Shown here: piece by piece, positions 1 to 9,476 of the stretch | Layout of the letters: each line of letters begins with the position of its first letter | Numbering within the stretch: the first letter of the stretch is position 1 | NCBI GenBank assembly: GCA_964470345.1 | Contig: CAYYBE010000001.1 | Span: 1-64,000, forward strand | DNA from: CAYYBE01 sp964470345 | GTDB lineage: Bacteria; Babelota; Babeliae; Babelales; Babelaceae | Direction of reading: 5' to 3' | DNA: 64,000 bases | Translations under genes and position numbers: made by a program | Notes under the pieces: generated by a model | What the model saw: only the letters and a program-made list of their open reading frames with translations | Told to the model about the DNA's origin: nothing | The model's database searches: none

Positions 1-2
1 CT

Positions 3-2261
3 CGTATGAAATGGTTGCAGGGATATCAAGTGCTTCATCCTATGGGATGGGATGCGTTCGGGTTGCCTGCTGAAAATGATGCCATTAAACGAGGTGTGCA
101 TCCACAGGTAAGTACATCATCAAATATTGCAACATTTAAAAAGCAATTGGCCGATGTTGGCGCAATTTACGATTGGTCAAAAGAGATTAACACGACCGAC
201 CCTAGTTATTACAAATGGACCCAGTGGATCTTTTTACAGATGTATAAGGCTGGTCTTGCCTATGAAGCAGAAGCACCTATTAACTGGTGCCCTTCCTGTT
301 TAACAGGCTTAGCCAATGAAGAGGTTACTGGTGGTGTGTGTGAACGTTGCTCAACGCCAGTTGAACAGAAAAAAATTCGCCAATGGATGTTACGCATTAC
401 TTCATATGCTGAAAAACTTCTTGATGGGCTTGATCATCTTGAATGGCCTGAAAAAGTAAAACGTATGCAGCGCAACTGGATAGGTAAAGCTGAAGGGCTG
501 GTTTTCAAAGCTCCTGTCGTTGGTACTTCCCTTACCCTTGAGACCTATTCAACGCATTATGAAGCATTTGTTGCCGATACCTTTATTGCCCTTGCTCCTG
601 ATCATGCAATACTGAGGGATCTGTTGAAAGGGGTAGCAGGTAAAGAAGCTATTCTTGATGCTTGTAATCAACTTGTTAAAAAGCGTGCACAGCAAGAGCA
701 TGGTGATAAAGATATTGAAGGTGTCTTTACGGGACGGTATGTCCTTGACCCGGTCAGCGGTAAACAGATGCCGATCTGGGTAGCAAATTACGTATTGACC
801 GATTATGGTACGGGAGCGGTACGCTGCTCTGCGCATGATGAACGTGATTTTGCTTTTGCTAAAAAATATGGGATTCCGCTCAAGGTTGTCTTAGTTCCAC
901 AAGATCCGCTGCAACAGCTTTCTGTTAAAAATTTTGAAGAATGCTATACAAACATGGAAGAAGGGATTTTGCTTGAACCAGCGCCATTTGCTGGCAAAAA
1001 AGCGGGTGCGCTTCGCAAAAAAATTGCTGAATATTGTATTGCCCAAGGGTACGCTGTACCACAAACGCAATATAAGTTGCGTGATTGGGTCTTTTCTCGC
1101 CAACGCTATTGGGGAGAGCCGATCCCTCTTGTCCATTGTGAGCAATGTGGCGTTGTTCCGGTGCCTGAAGATCAACTCCCGGTAGAGCTTCCTAAAGTAG
1201 AGCGCTACCAGCCAACAGGCACGGGAGAGTCTCCGTTAGCAAATATTCAAGAATGGGTTAATGTACCATGCCCACAATGCCAAGAACCAGCACGCAGAGA
1301 AACAAATACGATGCCGCAATGGGCAGGGTCAAGCTGGTATTTCTTACGCTATCCAAATCCAAAATTGACCGACCAACCATTTAGCCAACAAGATATGCGT
1401 TATTGGTTGCCGGTTGATCTGTATGTTGGTGGCATTGAGCATGCCATTTTGCATCTTTTGTATGCCCGTTTTTATACCAAAGTTTTGTATGATTTGGGCC
1501 ATCTTCCCTTTGACGAGCCGTTTAAGCAGCTCTTTAATCAAGGGATGGTATGCAAATATTCAGAAAAAACAGGCTTGGTAGAAAAGATGTCCAAATCAAA
1601 GGGTAACGTTGTTAACCCTGATGAGATTGTGCATAAGTATGGCTCAGATGTCTTACGTATGTACATCCTCTTTATGGGGCCACCAGAATTAGACTGCGAA
1701 TGGCAAGACAATGGCCTTGATGGGGTTAAACGTTTCTTGATTCGTTTCTGGGATTATATGATGGCACCTGACACGATTTTGCCAAAAGGTCAGATTGAAT
1801 CGCCTGAAGTAACACGTCGGTTGAATCGTTTACTGAAAGACGTGCATGACCGTTTTGAGGTATTTAAACCAAATACGGCAGTCGCGTCATTTATGGAATG
1901 GTTGAATGATGCAACGGCCCATAAAATGAAATTGAGTCAAGCCTCTGCTCAACAGGTTATTGTTGCTCTGTCGAGCATGGCGCCCTTTATGACGAGTGAA
2001 TTACTTGAGAAATTATTTGATAAACCATTGAGCGCTTGCCAGTGGCCAACCTATGATCCCCAATGGTTAACAAGCTTTGAGACAAAGATAGCTTTACAGG
2101 TTAATGGCAAAGTTCGTGCGGTAATCTCTTCACTTGTTGGAGTTGAACAGCGAGAATTAGAAAAAATCGCCCGTCAAGAAGTTGAACGTTGGCTTGAAGG
2201 TAAATCGGTTGAAAAAGTGATCTTTGTAAAAGACAAGCTTTTGAATTTTGTGGTGAAATAG
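3..2261 (+). CDS. leuS: Leucyl-tRNA synthetase, 5' part missing
   Basis: Charges tRNA-Leu with leucine in the cytoplasm. The frame is open from the window edge, so the start and the HIGH motif lie upstream. Visible in order: the GWDAFGLPAEN block of the Rossmann fold; a zinc knuckle with two Cys pairs (CPSC...CERC, 288-350); the CP1 editing insertion with YGTGAV and HDERD; KMSKS at 1584-1598; and the anticodon-binding and C-terminal domains. The editing-site threonine-rich peptide, TTRPDT in most LeuRS, aligns here with STHYEA (549-566), and the GTGAV block is one residue short before HDERD. Editing chemistry may therefore be altered; aminoacylation residues look normal. Fsa follows 23 bases later in the same direction. 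Identity is certain; the editing interpretation is inference. Confidence 0.97.
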   Translation, partial: RMKWLQGYQVLHPMGWDAFGLPAENDAIKRGVHPQVSTSSNIATFKKQLADVGAIYDWSKEINTTDPSYYKWTQWIFLQMYKAGLAYEAEAPINWCPSCLTGLANEEVTGGVCERCSTPVEQKKIRQWMLRITSYAEKLLDGLDHLEWPEKVKRMQRNWIGKAEGLVFKAPVVGTSLTLETYSTHYEAFVADTFIALAPDHAILRDLLKGVAGKEAILDACNQLVKKRAQQEHGDKDIEGVFTGRYVLDPVSGKQMPIWVANYVLTDYGTGAVRCSAHDERDFAFAKKYGIPLKVVLVPQDPLQQLSVKNFEECYTNMEEGILLEPAPFAGKKAGALRKKIAEYCIAQGYAVPQTQYKLRDWVFSRQRYWGEPIPLVHCEQCGVVPVPEDQLPVELPKVERYQPTGTGESPLANIQEWVNVPCPQCQEPARRETNTMPQWAGSSWYFLRYPNPKLTDQPFSQQDMRYWLPVDLYVGGIEHAILHLLYARFYTKVLYDLGHLPFDEPFKQLFNQGMVCKYSEKTGLVEKMSKSKGNVVNPDEIVHKYGSDVLRMYILFMGPPELDCEWQDNGLDGVKRFLIRFWDYMMAPDTILPKGQIESPEVTRRLNRLLKDVHDRFEVFKPNTAVASFMEWLNDATAHKMKLSQASAQQVIVALSSMAPFMTSELLEKLFDKPLSACQWPTYDPQWLTSFETKIALQVNGKVRAVISSLVGVEQRELEKIARQEVERWLEGKSVEKVIFVKDKLLNFVVK

Positions 2262-2284
2262 ATCGTTATAAAAAGGGAGAGGCT

Positions 2285-2944
2285 ATGAAGATATTTTTAG
2301 ATACGGCCAACGTTGAAGCAGTTCGCCGTCTTGTTGCCACAGGCTGTGTGCATGGGATCACAACAAACCCAACACATTTGAGTAAAGAGGGTGGCAATCC
2401 GCTTGCTGTCGTAACAGAGCTCTGTGCAATTTTGCAACCGCACGGTGAAGTGTGCGTGCAAGTAACAGAGCGTGATCCCAAGGCAATGGGAGAGCAAGCA
2501 AAACGTATTGCAGGACTTGCAGAAAATGTGGTTGTTAAAATTCCTTGTATGCCCCAATTTTTCCCCATTATTGATGCGTTAACAACTGACGAAATTCCCG
2601 TTAACATAACGCTTGTTTTCTCTCTTGCGCAGGCGCTTGCCGTCGCGGACTTGGGGGTTGCTATGGTTTCGCCATTTCTTGGACGTCTTGATGACAGTGG
2701 TGCATCAGGCATCGCCGTACTTGAAAATATTGTTGAAACTTTTGAAACCTATGCGTATGAAACAGAAGTGTTAGCCGCCTCGATTCGCTCTGTTGATCAG
2801 ATGGAAAAAGCAGCATTGGTTGGTGCAGATATTGTAACGCTTTCGCCCCAATTGTTTGAACAAGCATTACAGCATCCACTTTCAGAAAAAGGGCTTATGC
2901 AATTTGCTGCAGATTGGGAAAAGCTCGGTGTTCGCCAATTCTAA
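2285..2944 (+). CDS. fsa: Transaldolase / fructose-6-phosphate aldolase family
   Basis: A small single-domain class I aldolase barrel of 219 residues, the usual size of the Fsa/TalC subgroup. It starts with MKIFLDTANVE, carries GITTNPT, the Schiff-base lysine in VVVKIPCM, and the VSPFLGRLDD block near the phosphate site. Members either transfer dihydroxyacetone units between sugar phosphates or cleave fructose 6-phosphate; the sequence alone does not decide which. A transketolase is encoded further on in this window, so a non-oxidative pentose phosphate role is plausible. The start has a good Shine-Dalgarno (AAAGGGAGAG, 2270-2280). Its last 17 bases overlap the proposed start of the following glycosyltransferase. 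Confidence 0.92.
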   Translation: MKIFLDTANVEAVRRLVATGCVHGITTNPTHLSKEGGNPLAVVTELCAILQPHGEVCVQVTERDPKAMGEQAKRIAGLAENVVVKIPCMPQFFPIIDALTTDEIPVNITLVFSLAQALAVADLGVAMVSPFLGRLDDSGASGIAVLENIVETFETYAYETEVLAASIRSVDQMEKAALVGADIVTLSPQLFEQALQHPLSEKGLMQFAADWEKLGVRQF

Positions 2945-4088
2945 GTCGCATACCATCCTCATGGTAACGAATAACTACACCCCATTCTCAGGTGGGGTGG
3001 TCAGCTCGTTACTTTCGACCTGTGCTGAATTGCGCAGACAGGGTCACCGTGTCGTTATTGTTACATTTGATTTTCTTGCAGACGGTACTCAAGAGCCTGA
3101 CGTAATTCGTGTACGTTGTGCAGGTCGATTTACCTATCGTGGTAATCACTGTGTACTCCCTTGGCGCATGGGCTCGCAACTTGCAAAAATTATTGATGAT
3201 CTTAAACCTGATCTTATTCATGTACATCATCCCTTTCTGCTAGGGGCAGCAGTCGTGCCGCTTGCCCATCGTCGCAAGATTCCTCTCGCTTTTACGCATC
3301 ACACACTCTATGAAGACTATGTGCATTATGTGCCGTTGCCTCAGTGTATAACTCGTCCCATTACCCGTTGGTTAGTACGTCGCTTTTGTAAGAATGTTGC
3401 TACCGTGATAGTTCCAGGTGCATCGATTGCACGCTATCTCGCGCAGCAAGGTATACACCATGCGGTTGTGGTCCCGAGTGGGATTTTGCCCTGTTTTATT
3501 CAACAATCATATGTTTTGAAAAAAATTACTACTGGTGAGCCAATAGAGCTGCTTTCGGTGAGCCGCTTTGTTCCTGAAAAAAGTATAGAATTTCTGCTTG
3601 AGGTAGTCGCCAAGCTTGGATCCCGGTACCATGTGACGCTTATTGGGTATGGTGCATCGGGAGCTGCCCTGCGAGCATATGCCTATGAACGATTGGGGCT
3701 CAGCCCTGAGCAGGTGCAATTTATTGAGCATCCGTCGAAAGAGCATATGTCTGATTGGTACCGACGTGCGCATCTCTTTCTCTTTGCTTCAGTTACTGAA
3801 ACCCAGGGATTAGTGCTTGCAGAGGCGATGGCTTTCGGTACTCCCATTATTGCCCGCGCAGGACCAGGGATTGTTGATTGTGTCGTTAGTGGGGCGAATG
3901 GTTATTTGGTTACGTCTGTTGATGAAATGGTAGCGCGAGTTCGTGAAATTACAGCTCTTGAGAACCGAGCACTGTATGAAGCGCTTCAGCGGGAAGCTTT
4001 TGCAACAGCCCAGAATTATTATCCTCATAAGACTGTTCAAGAACTTTTGAATGTCTATAAAAGCTTATTGCCACAACAAAACTCTTAA
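2928..4088 (+). CDS. GT4-family glycosyltransferase (glycolipid type)
   Basis: A two-domain GT-B glycosyltransferase of about 386 residues. The N-terminal domain opens with ILMVTNNYTPFSGGVVSS, the C-terminal domain has SRFVPEKS and the retaining GT4 E-x7-E motif (ETQGLVLAE) that holds the nucleotide sugar. Similar proteins add glucose or mannose to diacylglycerol or phosphatidylinositol at the inner face of the membrane; donor and acceptor cannot be read here. I chose GTG 2928, 17 bases inside fsa, because it has GGGAAAAG about 6 bases upstream. The longer frame from TTG 2856 lies almost wholly within fsa, and ATG 2961 has no Shine-Dalgarno. Likely translationally coupled to fsa. Confidence 0.85.
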   Translation: MFANSKSHTILMVTNNYTPFSGGVVSSLLSTCAELRRQGHRVVIVTFDFLADGTQEPDVIRVRCAGRFTYRGNHCVLPWRMGSQLAKIIDDLKPDLIHVHHPFLLGAAVVPLAHRRKIPLAFTHHTLYEDYVHYVPLPQCITRPITRWLVRRFCKNVATVIVPGASIARYLAQQGIHHAVVVPSGILPCFIQQSYVLKKITTGEPIELLSVSRFVPEKSIEFLLEVVAKLGSRYHVTLIGYGASGAALRAYAYERLGLSPEQVQFIEHPSKEHMSDWYRRAHLFLFASVTETQGLVLAEAMAFGTPIIARAGPGIVDCVVSGANGYLVTSVDEMVARVREITALENRALYEALQREAFATAQNYYPHKTVQELLNVYKSLLPQQNS

Positions 4089-4149
4089 AGATAGGTGATC
4101 TCTTTTGTTACACTCGTTTTTGATGGGTGAACTTACCAAAGGGGAAACC

Positions 4150-6087
4150 ATGAAATATCCGTATTATGTTCTTGCTGTAGTAACGACTGGGGCCACAGGA
4201 GCATGCGTGTTGGGGAGTGCTGCTAAGTATGCTAGTTCAGCAGAAATGATTTCAGTATCGTCTTACCCGTCGTTAACCATGTCAGTATCAGGCTCAACCT
4301 CATCGTTCTCGCCATCTTCTGCTCCTACGCTTCCTGGAGCTGCTGAAGAGACTGAACGAGCAGATGAGCCCTCAATGAGTTCTTCTTCCGCGCCTCTTTC
4401 CCCATTATCGTTTATCGAGTTATCAGGGCGACAAAATAAACAGGTTATTGATATTGGTTGTTATCTTCAAATGCCTGCAGAGAGCAAAGAAGTTGTTGCC
4501 GGTATTTTTTATGTTGAGCATGAGCAAGAAAAGCTTGCCGTTGTCTATCGCAATACTATTGGGAAAATTCTTGGAGTACTCATTGATCCTGCATCAGGTA
4601 AGCAGATAGCCGAGCTCAAGGGCTGCTCGCTTGGACGACATGATTTCTATGGAATAGGGCGAACGGCCGATTCCAGTAAATTGATTATTGCTGCGGGTAA
4701 TACGGTGCAGATTTTTGATACAAAGACAGGAAATCTTTTGAACAAAACTCAGTTCCCTGAGGACAAACATATTGTCCAGCTTCTTTGCCGGGGTAATAGT
4801 TATTTTTTGCTTACATTTTCTGATAACAGCGTTGTAATGGGTGAATACAGGGACCAGGTACTCTGTGCTTTTACTCAACTTAAAATGCCAACAAAACATA
4901 TAGCTTTGAGTAGTGATGGCACGCTCAGCGCTTTTTTGCAGAGCTCAGGCTCTGTATCTCTGTGGATTCCACACAAAGGAAAGCATTTGGATACGGTTTC
5001 TTTTGATTCAAAGGTATGTACCGCATTTGCAATTGAAAACAACAGACTGGTAATTGCATGGGAGCAAGAAGCGTCTGCATGGGATATTACGTGGAATGGG
5101 CAAGCATCAAAATTGGAAAAAGTATCTCAGCTAGATAGGACATTTGATTGTGCAGTCTCGAGAATTGTCCTTGATGCTCAAGGGAACTATATAGCATACG
5201 TTCTTAAAGATGATTCAATCCAGGTTTTTGATGGAATTGTTGCAAAAGGTTCTTTTAGAATTACTGAAACGATTGAAGATGTGAGTTTTGAGGGGGATTT
5301 GCTCAAAATTTCCATGGTAGATGGGCGACAGGTTCGCAGCCTCCAGATAAGAGATATAGCAAACAATTGTGCCCTTGTACGTCACCAAGCAGGTTGCGGC
5401 TCATCTTCAAAATTTGCGGTATATGGAAAACAATATGTGGTCTATGGGCAAGTATTGGGAAGCCTTTTTTGTACTTCTGTCTTGCCACAAGATGGATTAG
5501 CTGCGTTTATACAGGCATTATCAAGGCTATCAAAAGACACGTATGTTTTTCTCTCGGATTTATCTGAATATCAACAGAAATGTTTTCAAGATTTTTCTCC
5601 TTTTACCCGCCGTTGTTTGGAAAGTCAGTATCCTTTCTTGATTGTGCATGATGACCAGAAAGAATTGTTAGAAATGTTGAATAATCTTTCACGAGAAACG
5701 TTGTGCATAGTAACCGAAAAACAGGAGCGAATTTTTAAGCTGTTGCATCCTGCGGTTCGGGAAAAAATAACAGAAGATTATCCTCTTCTTATGCATCAAG
5801 ACCAGGAGTCTGCGCCACTTGTTCGCAAAATTCAAGAGCACAAGCTTTCGGTTATTGATCACCGCTTGTTTAACACAATACCTGAGGATATACGTCGTTG
5901 TTTACGAGAGAGAAATCGAAATCTTATCGTAAATAATAATAGCTTTGTACGTGCTTTTTGGCGGGTTATCGATGCTGTTGGCCTGGGCTATTTCTCGCGA
6001 AGAACTATTCGGAGGGGTACAGGCGCACTTATTGCAGCAGCTTTGGGAGTCGGGGCTTGGCGGGTGTGGGCAAAGTATCACAAATAA
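4150..6087 (+). CDS. Exported protein with beta-propeller-like body and C-terminal membrane anchor
   Basis: No family recognised. The 645-residue product starts at ATG 4150 (AAAGGGGAAACC upstream), preferred over TTG 4105. An N-terminal hydrophobic stretch (YYVLAVVTTGATGACVLG) looks like a signal or anchor and is followed by a Ser/Pro-rich linker to about residue 85. Residues of about 90-400 contain recurring short blades of the type LAVVYRN, KLIIAAGN and SLWIPHKG, which suggest a WD40/PQQ-like propeller. The C-terminal third is charged and helical, and the protein ends with a hydrophobic segment (GTGALIAAALGVGAWRVW) and a short basic tail. The likely location is the envelope. A hairpin terminator follows directly. 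Confidence 0.75.
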   Translation: MKYPYYVLAVVTTGATGACVLGSAAKYASSAEMISVSSYPSLTMSVSGSTSSFSPSSAPTLPGAAEETERADEPSMSSSSAPLSPLSFIELSGRQNKQVIDIGCYLQMPAESKEVVAGIFYVEHEQEKLAVVYRNTIGKILGVLIDPASGKQIAELKGCSLGRHDFYGIGRTADSSKLIIAAGNTVQIFDTKTGNLLNKTQFPEDKHIVQLLCRGNSYFLLTFSDNSVVMGEYRDQVLCAFTQLKMPTKHIALSSDGTLSAFLQSSGSVSLWIPHKGKHLDTVSFDSKVCTAFAIENNRLVIAWEQEASAWDITWNGQASKLEKVSQLDRTFDCAVSRIVLDAQGNYIAYVLKDDSIQVFDGIVAKGSFRITETIEDVSFEGDLLKISMVDGRQVRSLQIRDIANNCALVRHQAGCGSSSKFAVYGKQYVVYGQVLGSLFCTSVLPQDGLAAFIQALSRLSKDTYVFLSDLSEYQQKCFQDFSPFTRRCLESQYPFLIVHDDQKELLEMLNNLSRETLCIVTEKQERIFKLLHPAVREKITEDYPLLMHQDQESAPLVRKIQEHKLSVIDHRLFNTIPEDIRRCLRERNRNLIVNNNSFVRAFWRVIDAVGLGYFSRRTIRRGTGALIAAALGVGAWRVWAKYHK

Positions 6088-6090
6088 AAA

Positions 6091-6112
6091 GAGGGCCGGT
6101 TCGCCGGCCCTC
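6091..6112 (-). terminator. Rho-independent terminator between convergent genes
   Basis: Perfect 9-bp stem GAGGGCCGG / CCGGCCCTC with a TTCG tetraloop. On the minus strand it is followed by TTTTT (6086-6090 complement), so it ends the minus-strand gene at 6140-6937. It may also stop the plus-strand gene ending at 6087, though the plus-side U-run is poor. Confidence 0.88.
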
Positions 6113-6139
6113 ATATGCAATTAAAAGCTCTTTTGTTGT

Positions 6140-6937
6140 TTACTCAAAAGTGTCTGTTGGGTCTATTTTGACAATCTGATTTCTCAAACCTTCGAACTCG
6201 GTTGCTTCATCTTTAGTTACCTTTGGGAGCTCTTCAAGAATACGTATGATCCTCAGTTTTGTTGATTGTCCGAGTGTTTCTTTAAGAAGAGCTTTGCATT
6301 CGTCTATAATGTTTTTGCGCAACTTTGCTGTATCATGATCTTGGGAAAATTGTTGAGTTAAGCTTTCAGCTCTCTTTGCGTCAATATGGCCAAGAGCTGC
6401 AAGAGCATCTGTTAATCGAATACCAGCTATGCTGTAAAGCTTCCAGTCGAGTTTGGGGCTCTTTTTTTGTATCGTTTCAAATTTTAAGATTACTTCATCA
6501 AGCCTCTTTTTTTCGGCAGTGGTTAGAGCGGGAAGGCGTAGTAACATTGTTTTGAGTTCGTTTAATTGATTTTCTTGTTCCTGTGGGTTCTGGAGAAGTG
6601 TCTCGAAAATTTGAATTCCCGTTTCAAATATCTCGTTACGTAACTTAGTAACTAATTTTTCATTTTTTTCTTTATTTCGTTGAAGAAGTACTGGATTTTT
6701 CTTTGCCACCGATTCAGGAATAAGTGTTTTACGATCTTTGGTAAATTCATCAGCTAATTTTTCAGCTTTCTCATTTTCACCCACATGCTGGAGGGCAAAG
6801 AGTGCATTTGTTAAATCGGCGCCTGCCGTTTCACAGAGATCCAAGGAGTTTTTTCGCCCTTTCGGCTCTTGCCCCGCACAAACTTGTTCAACGCATATTG
6901 GGAGCGTTAAGCAGCCAAGTAATAGTATTTTTTTCAT
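6140..6937 (-). CDS. Exported helical protein with an internal duplication
   Basis: No family recognised. Signal peptide MKKILLLGCLTLPICVEQVCAG, start supported by GGAGGG seven bases upstream. The mature part is charged and alpha-helical and made of two related units. Unit 1 runs from about residue 42 (LTNALFALQHV, KAEKLADEFTKD) and unit 2 from about residue 175 (LTDALAALGHI, RAESLTQQFSQD); each ends in a LRLPALT- or LEELPKVT-like turn. The protein is probably periplasmic or secreted. It lies alone between a convergent gene and divergent uvrB. The overall style (short signal peptide, helical repeat, no enzyme motif) resembles the 29.5-34 kb paralogues but I see no clear homology. Confidence 0.78.
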   Translation of the reverse strand: MKKILLLGCLTLPICVEQVCAGQEPKGRKNSLDLCETAGADLTNALFALQHVGENEKAEKLADEFTKDRKTLIPESVAKKNPVLLQRNKEKNEKLVTKLRNEIFETGIQIFETLLQNPQEQENQLNELKTMLLRLPALTTAEKKRLDEVILKFETIQKKSPKLDWKLYSIAGIRLTDALAALGHIDAKRAESLTQQFSQDHDTAKLRKNIIDECKALLKETLGQSTKLRIIRILEELPKVTKDEATEFEGLRNQIVKIDPTDTFE

Positions 6938-7019
6938 GTGATCCCTCCATTAGATTAAAAATTAAATATACTCTCACGTTTGAGGGTAATTGTTACAGGA
7001 GTTTAAAAGCAAGGTTTTT

Positions 7020-7048
7020 GTGACAAATAGCTGTTTTTGTGCTATTAT
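7020..7048 (+). promoter_or_regulatory. Promoter of uvrB
   Basis: GTGACA, 17-base spacer, extended minus-10 TGCTATTAT. Transcription should start near 7055. This excludes the upstream in-frame starts at 6990 and 7047 and supports ATG 7098. Confidence 0.7.
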
Positions 7049-7097
7049 GACTCTATATAATCATACAACTTTACCCATTGCAACCTGGATGTACCCC

Positions 7098-9041
7098 ATG
7101 AGCTTATTCCAACTTCATGCCCCATTTCCTCCTGCCGGCGACCAGCCACAGGCAATTGATGTCCTGGTTAAAGCCAGACCGGGCAAATCTACCCTTTTAG
7201 GGGTTACGGGCTCAGGGAAAACGTACACAATTGCTCAGGTTATTGCTCAGCAGAATAAGCCGGTTTTGATCCTGTCGCCTAATAAGACGCTGGCTGCCCA
7301 GCTCTATGAAGAGTTTTCGCTCTTTTTCCCTAAAAATAAAGTCTGTTACTTTGTCAGTTATTATGATTACTACCAGCCAGAGTCATATCTGCCGGCACAG
7401 GATATTTATGTCGCCAAAGAAACCCAGGTAAATAGTGAACTTGAACGGTTACGTATTGAAGCTACTGCTTCGATTATCAATCGCCCTGATACGATTGTGA
7501 TCGCATCCGTTTCTTGTATCTATTCTTTGGGTAACCCTGCTGATTATCGTAACTTAGCATTTCCCCTCAAAGTAGGGCAGGTGATTAATCGCTCAGAGCT
7601 TTTACATAAACTTATTTTTATTCAGTACCAACGCAACGACATCGAAAAAACGTCAGGTACGTTTCAGGTATTGGGTTCAACGATTGAAGTACAGTTGCCC
7701 TATCAAAAAGACAAGTTACGTATTGAGCTTGATGGCAACAAAATTGAGCGATTGGCGTGGGTGACTCGTGCTGACAATACGGTTGTTTCAGAACTTGATA
7801 ATACGCTTATTTTTCCAGCAAAGCATTTTGTAACGACTGAAGAAAAGCGTAAAGCTGCCATCATGAGTATACAGGCTGAACTTGATGCCTATGTGGCAAC
7901 GGTGGAAAATCCACTCTATCGCGAACGGATTAAAACACGAGTGGCCCATGATCTCGAGCTCTTACAAGAACGGGGCTTTTGTCCGGGTATTGAAAATTAC
8001 ACCGTTCATTTTGATGGGCGTGAATCAGGCCAGGCGCCATTTTGTTTGTTCGACTTCTTTTCAGATTTTCTCTTGGTGATCGACGAATCCCATATAGCAC
8101 TTCCTCAATTGCAGGGGATGTTCAGTGGTGACCGGTCACGTAAGAAGAATCTGATCGATTTTGGATTTCGATTACCATCAGCATATGATAATCGACCCTT
8201 GCAGTTTAGCGAAATAGAAAAACATTTTAATGACGTGATCTTTGTCTCAGCAACTCCAGGTCCCTATGAACTCAAGCATAGCTTTGCCGTAGCAGAGCAG
8301 ATTATTCGGCCTACGGGACTTATGGACCCTGCTGTAGAGGTGCATCAGCGAACAGGGCAGATGCAGGATCTTCTGCGTGAAATTCATACGACCATCGAAC
8401 GGGGTGGGCGTACGCTGATTACTGTTCTTACGAAAAAACTTGCTGAAGAACTTGCCTATTATCTTGAAGAGCAAAAAATTAAAGTCTGTTATATTCACTG
8501 TGATCTTAAAACGCCGCAACGAACCGAGATCTTGCATAAACTACGCTTAGGTGTTTTTGACTGCTTGGTCGGTATTAACCTCTTGCGTGAAGGGCTTGAT
8601 CTTCCTGAGGTGTCGCTGGTCGCGATTATGGACGCTGACGTTGAAAGTTTTTTACGTGATAAACGGTCATTAATTCAAACAATCGGTCGCGCCGCTCGTA
8701 ACGTCGACTCAAAAGTTATCTTGTACGCCGATAAAATAACGGGGTCTATGAAATCAGCAATTGATGAAACCAACCGCCGTCGTACGCTTCAAAAAGCATA
8801 TAATGAGCGGGAGGGGATTACCCCGCAATCAGTTAAGCGTGAAGTAACGAAGAGTATTTCTCCGCTGCAACAGGCCATTGCCGATGCTCGTAAGTCCAAG
8901 AAGAGTAAGAAAGAAAAGGCTGCAGTTATTGATGATCCACAAGTGCAAAAAGCTGCGTTGGAAAAAGCGATGCGCGAAGCCGCTGAAAAACTTGATTTTG
9001 AGACAGCCATTCGTTTACGTCAGCAATGGCTGAAGCTGTAA
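7098..9041 (+). CDS. uvrB: Excinuclease ABC subunit B
   Basis: DNA damage recognition helicase-like subunit of nucleotide excision repair, acting with UvrA and UvrC. The 647-residue product has the Walker A motif GVTGSGKT, the beta-hairpin region YYDYYQPESYLP that clamps the damaged strand, a DESH box (VIDESHIALPQ), helicase motif VI QTIGRAARN, and the C-terminal UVR helix pair that binds UvrC. Length is slightly under the usual 660-680. ATG 7098 (MSLFQLHAPF) is chosen from the promoter position and family alignment, although no Shine-Dalgarno is evident. No other excision-repair gene is nearby. Confidence 0.97.
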   Translation: MSLFQLHAPFPPAGDQPQAIDVLVKARPGKSTLLGVTGSGKTYTIAQVIAQQNKPVLILSPNKTLAAQLYEEFSLFFPKNKVCYFVSYYDYYQPESYLPAQDIYVAKETQVNSELERLRIEATASIINRPDTIVIASVSCIYSLGNPADYRNLAFPLKVGQVINRSELLHKLIFIQYQRNDIEKTSGTFQVLGSTIEVQLPYQKDKLRIELDGNKIERLAWVTRADNTVVSELDNTLIFPAKHFVTTEEKRKAAIMSIQAELDAYVATVENPLYRERIKTRVAHDLELLQERGFCPGIENYTVHFDGRESGQAPFCLFDFFSDFLLVIDESHIALPQLQGMFSGDRSRKKNLIDFGFRLPSAYDNRPLQFSEIEKHFNDVIFVSATPGPYELKHSFAVAEQIIRPTGLMDPAVEVHQRTGQMQDLLREIHTTIERGGRTLITVLTKKLAEELAYYLEEQKIKVCYIHCDLKTPQRTEILHKLRLGVFDCLVGINLLREGLDLPEVSLVAIMDADVESFLRDKRSLIQTIGRAARNVDSKVILYADKITGSMKSAIDETNRRRTLQKAYNEREGITPQSVKREVTKSISPLQQAIADARKSKKSKKEKAAVIDDPQVQKAALEKAMREAAEKLDFETAIRLRQQWLKL

Positions 9042-9109
9042 ACTGAAGATAAGTCTGTAGGCGTACGTAATGATCTTTTTTTAAGCGTCCATCTAGATTC
9101 TCCGATCCC

Positions 9110-9138
9110 TTGTTCTTATTTTTCCCCTTTTATAGAAT
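9110..9138 (+). promoter_or_regulatory. Candidate promoter of the MNT/HEPN pair
   Basis: TTGTTC, 17-base spacer, TAGAAT; the first gene starts 39 bases downstream. Match is moderate and unaided by an extended minus-10. Confidence 0.45.
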
Positions 9139-9176
9139 TGGAATAGTAGAAGAGAGCTTTTTAATGAGGTATTGTT

Positions 9177-9476
9177 ATGGCTGAGAACATAAATCCCAAA
9201 TATAAACAAGAAATTTTAAAGGCAATCGCCTATCATTTGCCTGATGCGAAAGTCATTCTCTTTGGTTCTCGGGCGCGAGGGACAAATCGAGAGGGAGCGG
9301 ATGTTGATATTGCACTGGATAATGGCAAATCAATTCCGTTGGGCGAAAAAGCTCGCATGCGGGTTACGCTTGAGAATACCACAATCCCTTTACTCGTTGA
9401 TATCGTTGATATGCATACGATTCCAGAGGAGTTACGTGAACTTATCCTGAAAGAGGGTGTTGTATGGAAAAACTAG
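9177..9476 (+). CDS. MNT-type minimal nucleotidyltransferase (antitoxin-like)
   Basis: A 99-residue MNT-domain nucleotidyltransferase with the signature FGSRARG and the metal-binding pair DVDIA; a third acidic residue lies in VDIVD. Such proteins pair with HEPN proteins; in studied type VII toxin-antitoxin modules the MNT enzyme adds AMP to the HEPN ribonuclease and silences it. The start has GAGG upstream. The stop overlaps the next start by 13 bases, typical of these two-gene units. The exact modification, and whether this is an addiction or an anti-phage module, cannot be read from sequence. Confidence 0.88.
   Translation: MAENINPKYKQEILKAIAYHLPDAKVILFGSRARGTNREGADVDIALDNGKSIPLGEKARMRVTLENTTIPLLVDIVDMHTIPEELRELILKEGVVWKN

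Noticed and set aside
2266..2712. 148-codon minus-strand frame over fsa
   Set aside because: Antisense shadow with Ser/Thr/Ala-rich composition.
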